From Lytechinus pictus (lineage: Eukaryota > Echinodermata > Echinoidea > Temnopleuroida > Toxopneustidae), in the NCBI RefSeq assembly GCF_037042905.1, contig NC_087249.1, positions 33,196,401 to 33,260,400 of the forward strand: a DNA stretch of 64,000 nucleotides, written 5' to 3'. Position numbers and translations under genes: made by a program. The notes under the pieces were generated by a model, which saw only the letters and a program-made list of their open reading frames with translations, was not told the DNA's origin and did no database searches. Shown here piece by piece: positions 48,774 to 60,347 of this stretch (the stretch's first letter is position 1; every line of letters begins with the position of its first letter).

Positions 48774-48999
48774 ATGTCATCATCGTGTGTCTACCGTAAG
48801 CCGAGGCTGTCGAATCGGGCTTACAGAGATATCTATGCAATTCCTGTGTTCATCATGTTCGTATGGACCACCTGTGTCTGTTTATGTGTGATGGGGCAGT
48901 TACCGGTTGATTCCACCACGGCGAGTCGGGCGTCAGTAACTTCAAAGAAAGGGGGTGGAGGCAATTCCCCATTGGTGGATAGATCGTTTGAATACCCAG
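48774..48999 (+). CDS. STIM1: STIM (stromal interaction molecule), first coding exon
   Basis: Encodes residues 1-75 plus one base of codon 76. The start is MSSSCVYRKP. A hydrophobic stretch YAIPVFIMFVWTTCVCLCVM (about residues 21-40) is the expected ER signal sequence, after an unusually long basic leader. A Ser/Gly-rich lumenal linker ending EYP follows. Little sequence identity to vertebrate STIM is expected in this leader. The identification rests on exons 2 and 3, which join in phase. Donor CAG|GTACTT, phase 1. STIM proteins sense ER calcium and open Orai channels. Invertebrates usually have a single Stim gene, so the vertebrate paralogue number in the symbol is nominal. Confidence 0.85.
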
Positions 49000-49206
49000 G
49001 TACTTTGTCAGAGGATTAGATCTAAATGCTTTAACTTGATGTTCATAAAATATGATCTAAGCTTTATTTATAAGTCACTTGTTTTTTTTTCAATCTTGCC
49101 ATTGGGCTTGGCTTTCTTGCAATTACTGAATTGGGATAGACATAGAGATCAAACGTTAAAGACGTCGTTATTCTACCAGATCTAAATTTAATACTAAATT
49201 ATAAAG

Positions 49207-51069
49207 CAAGGCTCGACATTAGCGGTGGCCCGGTGGCCCGGGGCCACCAAAAATTCACCTCGGGCAACCATTATTGATAAAATGTTAAGTTTTGGTGGCC
49301 CGAATCGGGCAACCAATAATTTTCAAAGTAGCGCAATTTTTCCCCCAATTTTGCACGCATTTGTCAACTTTCTACAGCTCAAATTGCAAGCCAGTTCGTC
49401 ATGCGCCCTTTTTGTTGATCTACACACAAATATACACACACAAAGTTTGCATATTAGGCCTACAGCTATAGCATACAGTAGCTATTATCAAGCCAGCCGC
49501 GCCGGCCGGCTGGCGTGAGCTTTGCATGAAGCCACTGCATACAGCTGTGCTCTAGATCTAGCTCAGCCTATTCAGACTCAGGGAGCTGCGATAAAAAATG
49601 TTGCTGCTGAGAAATCTTCCACAGAACTTTGAAAATCTAAGTCAAAGTCACATTTTACACCAATGAAATGCAATTCTACAGTCTATATTACGAAAATCTG
49701 GTGTACCCTGATTATTTGCAAGTATTAAGAAGAGGAATTATGACCACTCTTTTGACTCAAAAAGACCGATTTCCAAATGAATTATTACACATAAAAACAC
49801 ATAGGCAAGTACATCACAGTCCCACATGTGTATTTGTATGTATGTTGATACTTGGTTTCTTTCGAAGCTGTGTATTTTCTAGCCAAAAACAAACAGACAG
49901 TTCCTTTCTTTCTTGTTTATAAATGACTTCTTAAACCACTCTTGAGAAAGTAAATACTTTGGGAAGGCATTTCATTGATATGAAATGTGATTTTTTTCCC
50001 CAACATTTTGGCAAATATAGGGAAGGACTTTTCTCACACTTTTTTTCCAGATATAATTTTTGCCGTTTTCTTATTTTTTTTAAAACCATTTATACCCCTT
50101 CCCGTTGAATATGCTTGATTAAAAGATGTGTTTCTACTGAAAATAAAATAATACAAACTAAAGGATATAAAAATAGAAATGTGCCATTCCCAAAAGGTAA
50201 GTGAAAATTATTTGCTTGGCTTTTAATTATATTCCAGTCAGAATAGACTGTTGCCACAGCTGTTAAAAAATATATGTAATGGCTTCTTAATTTTCCCCTT
50301 TTCCCCATTTTTATATTAACTTTGTTTTATTAATTTTTTTTTCTTTTTTTTTCCTTTTTTCTCTCTAATTTTTTTCTTTTTTTTTTTCTTTTTTCCCCTG
50401 TTCTTTGTTTTTTTCTTTCTTCATTTTCTTTCTTTTGTTTTATTTCACTAATTTCTTTTATTATTTGTGTTTTCTTTTTGTAATAATATACTGTATACTT
50501 TTTGAAAATTATTTTTGTTTGTTTCCCCCTTTTATGCATTGTTCTGATTTTGCAGCATATTTTTCTGTGATTTTCTCCTTCTATAATATGCTGCAAAAGA
50601 GAAAACAGAAATAAACTGGATTTGGGGCATGCATAATCTAGGCTTTAGGATTCAAAGAGGAAGGAAGGAAAAACCACTGTTTTGTACATCTATCTGAGTT
50701 TGCTATGCACTATTTACTTTACCATCATCTCTATACAGAGATTTTAAAAAAAGTCCACACAACCTGCGAACAATACAATTCATTTATTCACTTTCAATCA
50801 TTTCATTTTTACAACGATAGAAACAATTATCAATTAGCAAAGTAGAATAACAGCAAACAAGGTTTACATACAAGATGTATAAAGTGAAAGTAACTTAGTG
50901 GTAGTGGCTGCAGAATTAATATTTCAGAAGTTTGTTTTATTCATTTTTAATGTTTTTCTTTATATTTTTCGGGCCACCAAACTTTAATATCGGGCCACCA
51001 AAAAAAATTATTTGATGGTTTTGGTGGCCCGAACGGGCCACCACCAAAAAAAGTTAATGTGGAGCCTTG
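49207..51069. mobile_element. hAT-like element, 1.86 kb, in STIM intron 1
   Basis: Ends CAAGGCTCGACATTAGCGG and AATGTGGAGCCTTG are imperfect inverted repeats. Subterminal GGTGGCCCG / CGGGCCACC words repeat several times at both ends. A GC-rich palindromic patch lies at 49491-49511 and a T-rich part at 50290-50600. No transposase frame. No clean 8-bp duplication could be assigned. Confidence 0.75.
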
Positions 51070-51180
51070 ACTAAAGTCTATAGAAATCTGAGGAACTGAT
51101 TGTAAGGCAGTTTTTTTTATGGAACAAAGGCTCTGCCACGCAGTGCCAGTGCAGTAGTGGCAGACCTAGACAGCTGGCAG

Positions 51181-51245
51181 CCGTCTGTTTCGAGGAGTTT
51201 TTTAACTTTTTTTTTTTTTTTAAATTTCTCCTCGTACACAGACGG
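51181..51245. repeat. Imperfect hairpin with poly-T loop
   Basis: CCGTCTGTTTCGAGGAG pairs with CTCCTCGTACACAGACGG across a T-rich spacer. Possibly a short MITE; no coding content. Confidence 0.5.
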
Positions 51246-51532
51246 CTCGCTAGCGTGCAGCCACCATTAGGGGACTTGCAATGCAAAATCCCCCCGTCGG
51301 GGCTCTTCAATTTTTGTCTTTAATGAATAAAAATTTTGAAAATTAACACGACCAAAATGCAAATTAATATTCCCTCTTGGCATTAATTGCCAAAAAACGG
51401 AGAAAAATCAAGTTAAAAGGAACAAAAACAGTGACTTACCTCGGCTGTCGCGCAAATTCACTTCCCCGTTTTATCCGATCTTAAGTACATAAACATATGG
51501 CCATTGAGTCCCCTGTACAGATCGCGCTAGAA

Positions 51533-51603
51533 CTTCGGTCTCTGTATTTGGTGAGTGAAGCCAACGGAGTTCAGCTGAACAACCAACATAACAGAGACCG
51601 AAG
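51533..51603. repeat. Short inverted repeat, 13-bp arms
   Basis: CTTCGGTCTCTGT (51533-51545) is exactly inverted at 51591-51603. The centre holds another palindrome, TTCAGCTGAA. Candidate miniature element or terminus of one. Confidence 0.5.
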
Positions 51604-52060
51604 CTTTTGGTCTATGGCAGACCTACCTGTAGTACCTAGTCCTAGTTAGTCTTGAGGACTCCATGATGATTGATGTCTTTAAAAAAAAATTTGACATATA
51701 CTTCTTCATCATTGGAGTCTTGAATCCCCTCCCATACATGCATAAGAGAGACATGCACAGATGGATTTCCCTAGGAATTCCATCTTTCTAATTAAAAATC
51801 ACGTAAATGATCGTGATTTTATTATTCTCTACACCTTCCTATGCCTAATGCATAAGAAGGTTTAAAAAAATATTCAAATAAAATGTGAAAAAATAAAGGT
51901 TTCTCACCAGACCGATGTCGTGTAGATCCCTTGATCCAAATGTACACAACGCAAATAGGGTCGTCCGTTGAACTGCTTACGTATGACGTACATCCGGTTA
52001 GCGATGCCGTTTTGAAGAACAATTTATAGATAAAAATTATTATTTCACAAATAATAAAAT

Positions 52061-52120
52061 TTATTACGTGATTATAAATAATTAGCAGTATTATACTAAT
52101 TATTTATAATCACGTAATGA
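52061..52120. repeat. 60-bp AT-rich near-perfect hairpin
   Basis: Two 25-nt arms (52061-52085 and 52096-52120) are complementary at 24 positions, around a 10-nt loop CAGTATTATA. It lies in STIM intron 1, about 300 bp before exon 2. Confidence 0.85.
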
Positions 52121-52426
52121 ATTTTTATAACAAGGGGGCTCAGGGTGATTGTTGCTGAAAATTAGGATAAAAAGAGCCTCAGAAAATCTATATTCACTGC
52201 AATATTAATTTCATGTATCCAATGTTGCAGGTTTCAGGCATTAGGTTGTGAACAGTGACCCTCAAAAGAAAAGATTGACTCTTCCCCACCCCCCCCCCCT
52301 TTGCCCCAAACTCTATTTGATTATTACTTTCCTGCGCTAGTGCCTGGTCCCATACTTGTGTAGACTTTACAAGGCATCATGGTGATGTATTCCTGACTGT
52401 AATGTTTTTTTCTTGTCTTGATCCAG

Positions 52427-52563
52427 AATGTAGCACCAAAGATGTTGCATGTATTGAGGAACATAGAGAGAAGGACAGACTGGGTAAGGAGGCTATCATG
52501 ATGCTTCATAGGCAGATGGATGATGACCATGATGGTGATGTAGAACCATCAGAAAGCGATGAG
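52427..52563 (+). CDS. STIM1: STIM, coding exon 2 (canonical EF-hand)
   Basis: A 137-nt exon between acceptor TTGATCCAG and donor GTGAGT. Its first two bases complete Glu76. It encodes two cysteines seven residues apart (ECSTKDVAC), like the redox-sensitive Cys49/Cys56 pair of human STIM1. The EF-hand follows: LHRQMDDDHDGDVEPSESDE. The 12-residue loop DDDHDGDVEPSE (residues ~107-118) keeps Asp at positions 1, 3, 5 and 7, Gly at 6 and the Glu at 12 needed to coordinate calcium; human has DDDANGDVDVEE. This is the lumenal calcium sensor. The exon ends in phase 0. Confidence 0.96.
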
Positions 52564-53151
52564 GTGAGTTAACAAGTAATGTAAAGCAAATGTAGTGGGG
52601 AAAACCTACCAATTTTGGGCGTTGTTTCCAAAAGCTGTATGTAAGTTATAAATGCATAACTTTAAAATGCACTGCGGGTGACCCTTGCGGTTTATACCAG
52701 ATGATGCTAGCTTCAAGGGATCACCAGTTGTTTTGTAGAGTTGCTTGTAACATTTGGAACGAAAATTTTTTATGAAACGCTCACCTGAATTGATTTGAAT
52801 GGTTTATATTCACTTGGTCTACATGCAGTTGATTTTCTTCTCAGATAGTTTCATTCCAGTTCCACATGGGCTATTGGACTACTGGGCCTCTTAGTCAACA
52901 CCCCACTGTAGTCTAATGCCCAGATGGTTGAATTTTCACTCCCTCTATACATCTAGATCTTATTTCTACCATGTCAATTAGGTCCTCTGCAGGGATTACT
53001 AGTGTTTTGACTTACACATATAAGTAGCGAACACTTCCCCCTGGCTGGCAGGTGCTGCGCAGGGATTTTCTAACAGCACCAATAAAAATTTGATGTATTG
53101 TATATGTAGCAAACACAGTTCATCTAAGTATGTAATTATAGTCTAACTCAC

Positions 53152-53294
53152 TGGGGGGGGGGGGGGGGGGGGCTGGGGGGCTTCAGCCCCCCATCTTTTT
53201 TCCAAAACCGTGTACAAAAACGTAAAAATGACCATAGGATTGTGATTTTTTGCATGGTCAGCCCCCCACTTTGAAAACCGTTCCGCGGCCCCTG
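53152..53294. mobile_element. CAGGGGCCGCGG element, second copy (decayed)
   Basis: Reverse-oriented relative of 44985-45170: GGGGCTTCAGCCCCCC-like, CCAAAACCGTGTACAAAAACG, and the end TTCCGCGGCCCCTG. The left end dissolves into a run of about 20 G. Confidence 0.75.
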
Positions 53295-53384
53295 TACTAC
53301 TCCCGAGTCTCGTCTTACTAAGTGTTGCGATTGATCAAATCAACCACAAATATGGAAAGCCAGCAACGTCAACATCTACATGTA

Positions 53385-54697
53385 AAGGCCCCCGCACACC
53401 TTATGACTGTTTGCGATCCGATTTTGGAACAAATCGCATTCTGCTCATTTTCTGAAAAAGTGAATGGAACATATCATTTTATTTGAGGTTAAAATCAATT
53501 GAAAGAATACTAATATAACCATTTTGAAAGATTACAAGCCTTTATTTTAGAGTAAAGGCTAAATTAGTTTCAAATCGTAGGCAATCGTACGACTGCTATG
53601 ACGTCATTACGACTAGATATTAAATTCGCTTTTATTCTAAGAAGGATGATGGCACAGTCCAGGGTTGAAATTTTCACTTGAAAATACTCGGGAGCGACGA
53701 GCGATTCCGCCCTCGTGTGCTTTGGAATCACTCTCGCAACTTCATAAAACTGCTAAGTACCGAGCGACTCCCAACATGAAAATCGCTCCCGTCCGCGCCC
53801 ATCCAGTCTCCCACTTACGACTGCATATTAGCAGTCAGACAGCCAGGCCAGCGCAGCCGCAGTTTTTACTTTTATGCATCGTCGCATTCTGACGCGTAAC
53901 AGTAGATTTTTTAGAATCGCGGCGCTTCAGAAAAATGCATATCGAGTTTCAAACTCTCGATATCCCTTGTACTATTTTTCAAAACGCTGCGCAGCACCAG
54001 GTCTCGCCGTAACTTTGATAGCAAAAAAATTCCTTTTCTATTGGATTAATTTTATAAGATACCATCCTAAATTTGCAAGAAAATACGATCGTGAGCTCTA
54101 AAGAAAATCACAGTTTTTTTATTTTAGAGTAATTTTCGGAGACTCCACTTCTCAAATCTAAATTAAGCCACTTGGTGCTCTGGAAATTTGGCGGAGATCC
54201 CGCAATTTTCAGACCGAAATTAGGATTTTGTGGGGGGATTTTTGGTGAGTAACGGTCAGTGCCGGAGTGTATACATGTATTGGCGCTAATGCAGTTTCAT
54301 ACCCGCCTGTGTTGCGGTGATGATTGACTGTGAGCTGTGTGTTGCAGTGATGATTGACTGAGAGCTGTGCTACTGTATGTTCAGTGGCTGAGCTGTGCCA
54401 GCGTAGGCATAGTGTAGCCTAGCTTGAGAAATAGTTGACATGGTGACGTTAGCTGTCAGGCTGCGATGCATTCAATATTTCATTAAATAATTTTCTCCTT
54501 TATTTTTCAAAATGGCTCCCTAAAAATAAAAAGTAATTTCAACACTGGCACAGTCACAGATTTGAACACAGGTATTCGTACAATGATTTAGAACATTACA
54601 CAGTAAGATATTCCAAGACTCAATATTAGCATCAAATTCTACTACATTTTATTCTGAAATCGGTTGGTAGACCAATCGTAAGGTGTGCGGTCGCCTT
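53385..54697. mobile_element. AAGGCC..CGCACACCTTA element, itself carrying an insertion
   Basis: The ends AAGGCCCCCGCACACCTTA and TAAGGTGTGCGGTCGCCTT are inverted repeats of the family seen at 40664-41077. Removing the inner element leaves about 420 bp, close to the size of that relative. Confidence 0.8.
53660..54547. mobile_element. hAT-like element, 888 bp, innermost of the nest
   Basis: The ends CAGGGTTGAAATT and AATTTCAACACTG are inverted at 12 of 13 positions. The perfect 8-bp duplication GCACAGTC is at 53652-53659 and 54548-54555. The interior is comparatively GC-rich without a transposase frame. Confidence 0.9.
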
Positions 54698-54940
54698 AAA
54701 GTACTTGTTTCTTCAGAAGATTTTCTAGATTTGCTGTATATTCATATATTCAATGTTTTCTTGAAAATTCAGCATGCTTCTCTTTGTTTTAATACAAAAG
54801 ACACCAGTTGTGCAAATTTCCTGTAAAAAAAATATGACATTGATGGATTTCCATACAGTTGAGGTTGATCGTATCGATTGTAACTCTTAGTAAGATGGGG
54901 CCCTGGCTTACTGCAGAATTGTGTTTGAAGTAAAGTCATA

Positions 54941-55857
54941 GGCTGGTATTCTGAAGTCAGGTTTAACTTAGACCATAGTAACTCTGTACTAAAATTATGG
55001 AAAGCCAAACATCAAACTTTTTCTTAAATTGCATGTTTCTTATGCTTACTGTGCTCTTTCCTAACTTGTGAATGGTGAAGAAAATTATCTTATTTATCTT
55101 TCCGAAACAGTTAAAGGGGAATCCAACCCAAATAAAAACTTGTTTTTATAAGAAAAAGAAAAGTCAGACAATTTGATAGGTGAAAGTTTGAACAATATTG
55201 GACAAACAACAAGAAAGTTATGAATTTTTAAAAGTTGTAAATATTGGTAATCACTATACCCATGGAGACTTCAAATTGGCCGCATATGGGATGTCATAGT
55301 GATGTAAGGCAAGGACTACTCTTCCATGTACTCCAATACATATTATGGCTAATATATCATTTTTCCCAAAAGTTTTATTTCAAATTATATTTTTCTTTCA
55401 TGAGGACATAAAACAATATACTACCTGGGTTATATTTAGATTACTGCCCCAGGGGAATGGGTACTTAGGAGAAAACCACAAATCCCTGATAATAAAGTAC
55501 ATGGCCTATGGGAAAGTTGTCCTTGCCCCTTGTCATAATTTACTTACCCAGTTGCCAATTTGAAATCTGCATAGTATTAGTGATCTCTATTTTAAAGCAG
55601 CTATAACTTTCTTATTGCTTGTCCGATTTCTTTCAAACTTTCACCATTCTGTGATTTCTGTTAAATTTATTTTTCTCCTTCCAAACACAACATTTAATGG
55701 CCAAGGCTGGAATCCCCTTTAAGAAAGATTTTAGCGAAAAATGAGCTGATACATTTATATTATATTGTTAGAGATTTATGCAACTATTGGCTGTCCACAG
55801 TAAAACCACAACTTTAAACCAGAGTTCAAATTAAACTCGACTTCAGAATACGGGCCA
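54941..55857. mobile_element. Foldback MITE, GGCCCGTATTCTGAAGTC family, interrupted copy 3
   Basis: GGCTGGTATTCTGAAGTCAG at the left and GACTTCAGAATACGGGCC at the right enclose the family sequence, split by the element at 55111-55722. Flanking halves align with 15525-15842. Confidence 0.88.
55111..55722. mobile_element. TTAA-type foldback MITE inserted at a TTAA inside copy 3
   Basis: TTAAAGGGGAATCCAACCC and GGCTGGAATCCCCTTTAA are the ends, with TTAA at 55111-55114 and 55719-55722. The uninterrupted relative at 15525 has a single TTAA in ACAGTTAAGAATGATTT at the same point, so the TTAA is a true target duplication. TTAA targets are a mark of piggyBac-type elements; no transposase is present. 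Confidence 0.92.
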
Positions 55858-56580
55858 TTGACTGGTTAAAATCAAGTTGCATTTGATTTGTGGTGATGCC
55901 TTTATTACAACTCTTCATGCAAGTATAAATAGTTGAAACAAAGGTTTGAGTGCAAAATTCATTCTTTCATGAAGGTAAATTTTCACATGCATGTATTACA
56001 TTTGTACATGTATTTGAAAATCTATGGGAGGGTTATTGGTTAAATTCCCAAAGCACTTTGAAGCTTCAGACAGTTCCCTTTGTTATTTGACAAGATAGGG
56101 AAATGTACACTGTACTCGTGCATTGTGTAGTATTGCTACGGTATATTGCTATACATGTAAACCAGATAGATCTACATGTAAACTGAAGCAGGTGTGCAAA
56201 TATTATTGAAACATAAAACTGAGAATAAAGGAAAATTGATACTATCTGTACATATTACTACATGTACAGTAGAACCATGGACCTTTGCTAGAACATACTG
56301 TTCAGTAGTATGTGTACTTGTGTACAACTGTACAGGGATATGAAAATGGGAAAAATTCTGAACAGTACAATACATGTACATGTACGTATTGTTCAAATCT
56401 GACCTGACTGGATTATGATAGGATGTGACTACATGTATAGTGTATCCACTAGTGAAATTCAGTTCAGAACTTTTATTATGTGTTGCTCATTTGTTGAAGT
56501 ACTGAGTAGAAATTACAAGTAAAAATGATCTGAATTTACTGGTTTTTTTTTTTCTTTTCATCTAAAGTTGTTTACATTTT

Positions 56581-57780
56581 AGCTCATCTGGCCCGAAGTG
56601 CCAGATGAGCTTTATGCTGTGGCGTGGCGTCCGTTGTCCGTCATCTGTCTTCCGTCCACAATATGCTTCTTCTTCGTCATTTCAAGTCCGATTTCAATTC
56701 TGTTTGCTTTATATGATAGCACTAAGAGGGGGATTCAAAACTTCTACACAGAATTTTGAAATTCATTAAATATGCTAATTTATCCGCATTTTCACAAAAA
56801 ATGCTTCTTCTTTATTTGTTGACCAAATTAGATTTTTTTTTGCTTCCATCTGGTAGAGCTTCATGAAGTTTACCAAGCTTGTATGTAGAATTTTGAAAGT
56901 TTGGCTAGAAAATTTTTTATACCAATTTATGCGAAATTAATTTATTCATATTTTTCAAAATTCACATAAAATGCTTCTTCTTTATTTGTTGACTGATTTT
57001 GATTTTTTTTTCTTCCATCTGGTAGAGCTTTATGAGGTTCACCAAACGTCTACAAAGAACTTTGAAATTTTGAGTAGAAAATGATTTATGCTCATTTATG
57101 CGAAACTTGCATATATATATATATTCATAAATCACAGAAAATGCCTCTTCTTTTTATATTTGTTGACCGATTTTGATTTTTTTTTTCTTCCATCTGGTAG
57201 AGCTACATAAGATCACCAAACTTCCACACAGAATTTTGACATTTTGACTAGAAAATTTATGCATAATTTATTTATAAATTATTTCACAAAAAATGCTTTT
57301 TCTCCTTCATTTGTTGATCAATTTCAATTTTGTTTGCTTTATATGATAGCTCTAGGTGGGGGTACAAAATTTCTGAACAGAATTTTGAAACTCATTAGAT
57401 TTATACTAATTTACACATATTTTTCAAAACTCACAAAACACGCTTATTTATTTGTTGACCGATTTTGAATTTTTTGTTCCATCTGAGAGCTACAGTACAT
57501 GAGGTTTAACAAGGTTCAACACGGAATTTAGAAATTTCGACTAGAAAATTATATATGCTTATTTATTTCTAATTCATATATTTATTTAAAATTTATATTT
57601 ATTCATAAATAACAAAAAATGCTTCTTTGTCAATTCTTCATCAATTTCAATTCTGTTTCCTCAATTTATGTCACCAATATAATTCACAACAATGTCAACT
57701 GGGCTGGAATTTAAAAGTGTGTTAAATTTCTTTGCTACACTGTACATGTAGATGCCGGATGAGCTCGACATCATTGATGT
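56581..57780 (+). repeat. Cassette repeat with AGCTCATCTGGC hairpin and ~150-180-bp core units
   Basis: It opens with a perfect hairpin, AGCTCATCTGGC, loop CCGAAGT, GCCAGATGAGCT, then a CGTCCGTTGTCCGTC tract. Core units marked by ATGCTTCTT / ATTTGTTGACC / CCATCTGGTAGAGC recur at about 56801, 56971, 57141, 57293, 57440 and 57620. It closes near GATGCCGGATGAGCTCG (about 57752-57770), which repeats the hairpin arm. Confidence 0.85.
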
Positions 57781-57879
57781 GCTAGTTTTTTTGGTTTCCT
57801 ACTTTCTTGTGATACATTTTTGAAAAAAAAAGAAAAGATGTTTAATTTATTTAGTTGATAGTTTTTATGGTTTCCATGG

Positions 57880-58143
57880 GGGTGTCGTGGTCTGGTGGTT
57901 ATGACTCTTGTCTTTTAATCAGAGGGACGTGGGTTTGAATACAGCCATGGCGTATTTTCCTTCAGCAAGAATTTTACCAACATTGTGCTGCACTCGACCC
58001 AGGTGAGGTGAATGGGTACCCGGTAGGGTTCAATCCTTGAATGCTTTCGCCTATATGGCCACTCAGCTACAGCCAGATCAAGCTCAGTGGATATATTTTA
58101 TAGCTGTGCTGTTATGATAAATGGACCATGTTATTATTATTTA
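57880..58143 (+). mobile_element. tRNA-derived SINE (Lys-like head)
   Basis: The head GGGTGTCGTGGTCTGGTGG (A-box-like) runs through CTTTTAATCAGAGG, an anticodon-loop-like segment with TTT, to a B-box-like GGGTTTGAATAC. A body with TCGACCCAGGTGAGGTGAAT and GGTACCCGGTAGG follows, then a (TTA/T)-rich tail. This is the usual layout of a tRNA-headed SINE. Confidence 0.75.
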
Positions 58144-59315
58144 TTTTTTTTTTTTTGACAATAAAATTTGCATTAATGCCTCTGTAATTATGATCTGGTT
58201 ACACTATATTTCTCCCCAACTTGTGTTTTATTTCATTACATGTACATGTATGTATGTTCATGTCAGATGATTCACTTCATTTTCCATGATGGTATATTGT
58301 CATTGAAGTTTAAAGTGTATGCACAGGAGTCAGTAATTAATATTAATCCATTGCAACATGAAGGCTTATAATGAATCGACCTACACACGTACATGTATTT
58401 AATTGCTCTAAAAGTCATTCACCCTAGTCTGACCTTTACTATCTGTTGGACAATTTACCCATCTACATACATGTACACAAGTACAAATAGTATTTGTAAG
58501 TTGTAACCACTCATGTACCAATTATTCAATTCGTAAGCCTACATTTTGTAAATGAGATCATCTGATGTACACAGAGGCCTACATGTACTGTACATTAGTG
58601 TTTTTCTTTCCATTTGCAAAAGGAAGCAAGTCACTATTTGAAAAATCCATGTAATAGTCAGGCATGATATTCTCCCGATTAAAATCGGAATTCCAATTAT
58701 TTGATAATTTTTTTTGTCATTTTTTTTATCTAATTTTTTTTTAATTCATTTTAAATTATTTTATTTATTTATTCTTAATTGTTTTACGTGAAATCCTTTG
58801 CCCAAGAATATTCTCATGCTGTTTTTACTGCTTTTTAACGTCAAATGATGAAACTATCATGCAGACTCACCTTGAAAAATCCCTTTTGATTTCTTTGCTA
58901 TGCAAGAGCTTGTAACCTCGAACTGGGCGCCTCGGACTTCGGCAGTGACTTTATAGCGAACCTTGGCTACTTTTCAGATTTTTTTCTCAGAGGGGAATAT
59001 CATGCCTGAATAATTAAAATGAACTTGCATCAGAGCAGTGCCATGTTGCTACATGTACCAAAGCAAAGTACATGTGGCCTGTCTAGAAGCAAGTTGCTTT
59101 TATAGAAGTGTTTATTCATTAACATTTTCCAAAGAAGAGCACTCTCTGCTATACATGTATGGACTTGGGAAAATTAAAAAAAATATATCTTCAATTAACA
59201 TATGTACTTTGGTTATGGTGCAGTCACATTTCCCCTATGGCGGCTGTGCAGTGAGTCAAAAACAGCTGTTAATCATTTTTTGTACCAGCTACATACATGT
59301 ATGGGTGGTTTGAAT

Positions 59316-60347
59316 AAAATGAATGTCATAATGTCATAATGTCATTAACATAAATCAAGAACAACAAGGGACCCAGAACCGAGCCTTGGGGTACACCACA
59401 TTTTACCTCCTTAGATTGTGATTTAACTCCATTAATCATTACATACTGACATCTATTCGTTAAGTAATTTTTAAACCAACTTAAGGCTACCCCACGAACA
59501 CCATAATGCTCAAGTTTGTACAATAATATATCATGATCGATTAGTATCAAATGCTTTCGATAAATCTAGAAACACACCAATACAAAATTTTCCACTATCA
59601 ATTGCACTTATAACGGTATTTACTAAATTCAAGACACCCATACCTGTGGAGTAATTCTTTCGAAAGCCAAATTGTTGTGGTATCATGATGTTATGAAGTT
59701 GAAGGAAATCATCCATTCTTTTGTACACTATTTTCTCAAGAATTTTTGAGAATATGGGTAACAACGCAATAGGTCTGTAATTTACAATGCATTTACGATC
59801 ATTCTTTTTAAATACTGGGACTACTTTAGCTATTTTCAGTTTGTCAGGGACAATACCCTGAAACAAGGACTTATTAAAAATATCGCATAAGGGATCAACA
59901 ATGCATTGAATACAATTTTTTATGACCTTGGGAGAAATATCATCTGACCCGCATGCCTTCAATGGTTTCAAAGTCGAAACCAAATTAGAAATTTCATGAA
60001 CAGATGTTGGTCGAAAATACAAGGATGAGGAGTGATTTTGGACCGACATAAAATCTCTGTATGATGATTGGACAGGAGGAATTTCCTTGCTTATTTTAGA
60101 AGGTAGATCAATAAAATATTTATTAAAATACTCTGCTTTATGTAGATCTGAATTTAACAATAATTCATTATCATACATGTCATTTGGGAGTTGCATTTTC
60201 TTCTCCCTCCCCAGCAATTCATTAATATGGGACCAAGTCTTTCTCATATCATTTTGATTTGATCGAAAAACGTTATCATAATAATTCTTCTTACTTTGAC
60301 GAACAAGATTTGTCAATATATTTTTGTAATCAAATAGTACATCAGTT
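59316..60347 (-). mobile_element. Non-LTR retrotransposon fragment: broken reverse transcriptase
   Basis: Minus-strand frames 60316-59531 and 59550-59326 encode parts of a LINE reverse transcriptase of jockey/CR1 style. Visible are SDDISPKVIKNC, VVPVFKK..YRPIALLPIFSKILEK, the motif A segment [12 protein letters not shown], and motif [21 protein letters not shown]. One extra base near 59545 breaks the frame between motif A and the next helix. The catalytic FADD/YADD box, the thumb, and the upstream endonuclease are absent. The fragment stops in an 8-bp repeat (GACATTAT units, 59322-59345). It is non-functional and lies antisense in STIM intron 2. Confidence 0.92.

Larger units (their letters stand above)
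53300..54904. mobile_element. Foldback MITE, GGGCCCCGTCTTA family, interrupted copy
   Basis: The outer pieces (53300-53384 and 54698-54904) match the two halves of 31418-31728: GTCTTACTAAGTGTT then GATTGATC on the left, and CAGCATGCTTCTCTTTGTTT, GATGGATTTCCAT and AGTAAGATGGGGCCC on the right. The space between is occupied by 53385-54697. Confidence 0.82.

Noticed and set aside
59531..60316. An active autonomous LINE
   Set aside because: Frameshift near 59545, no catalytic box, no endonuclease, no 3' end.
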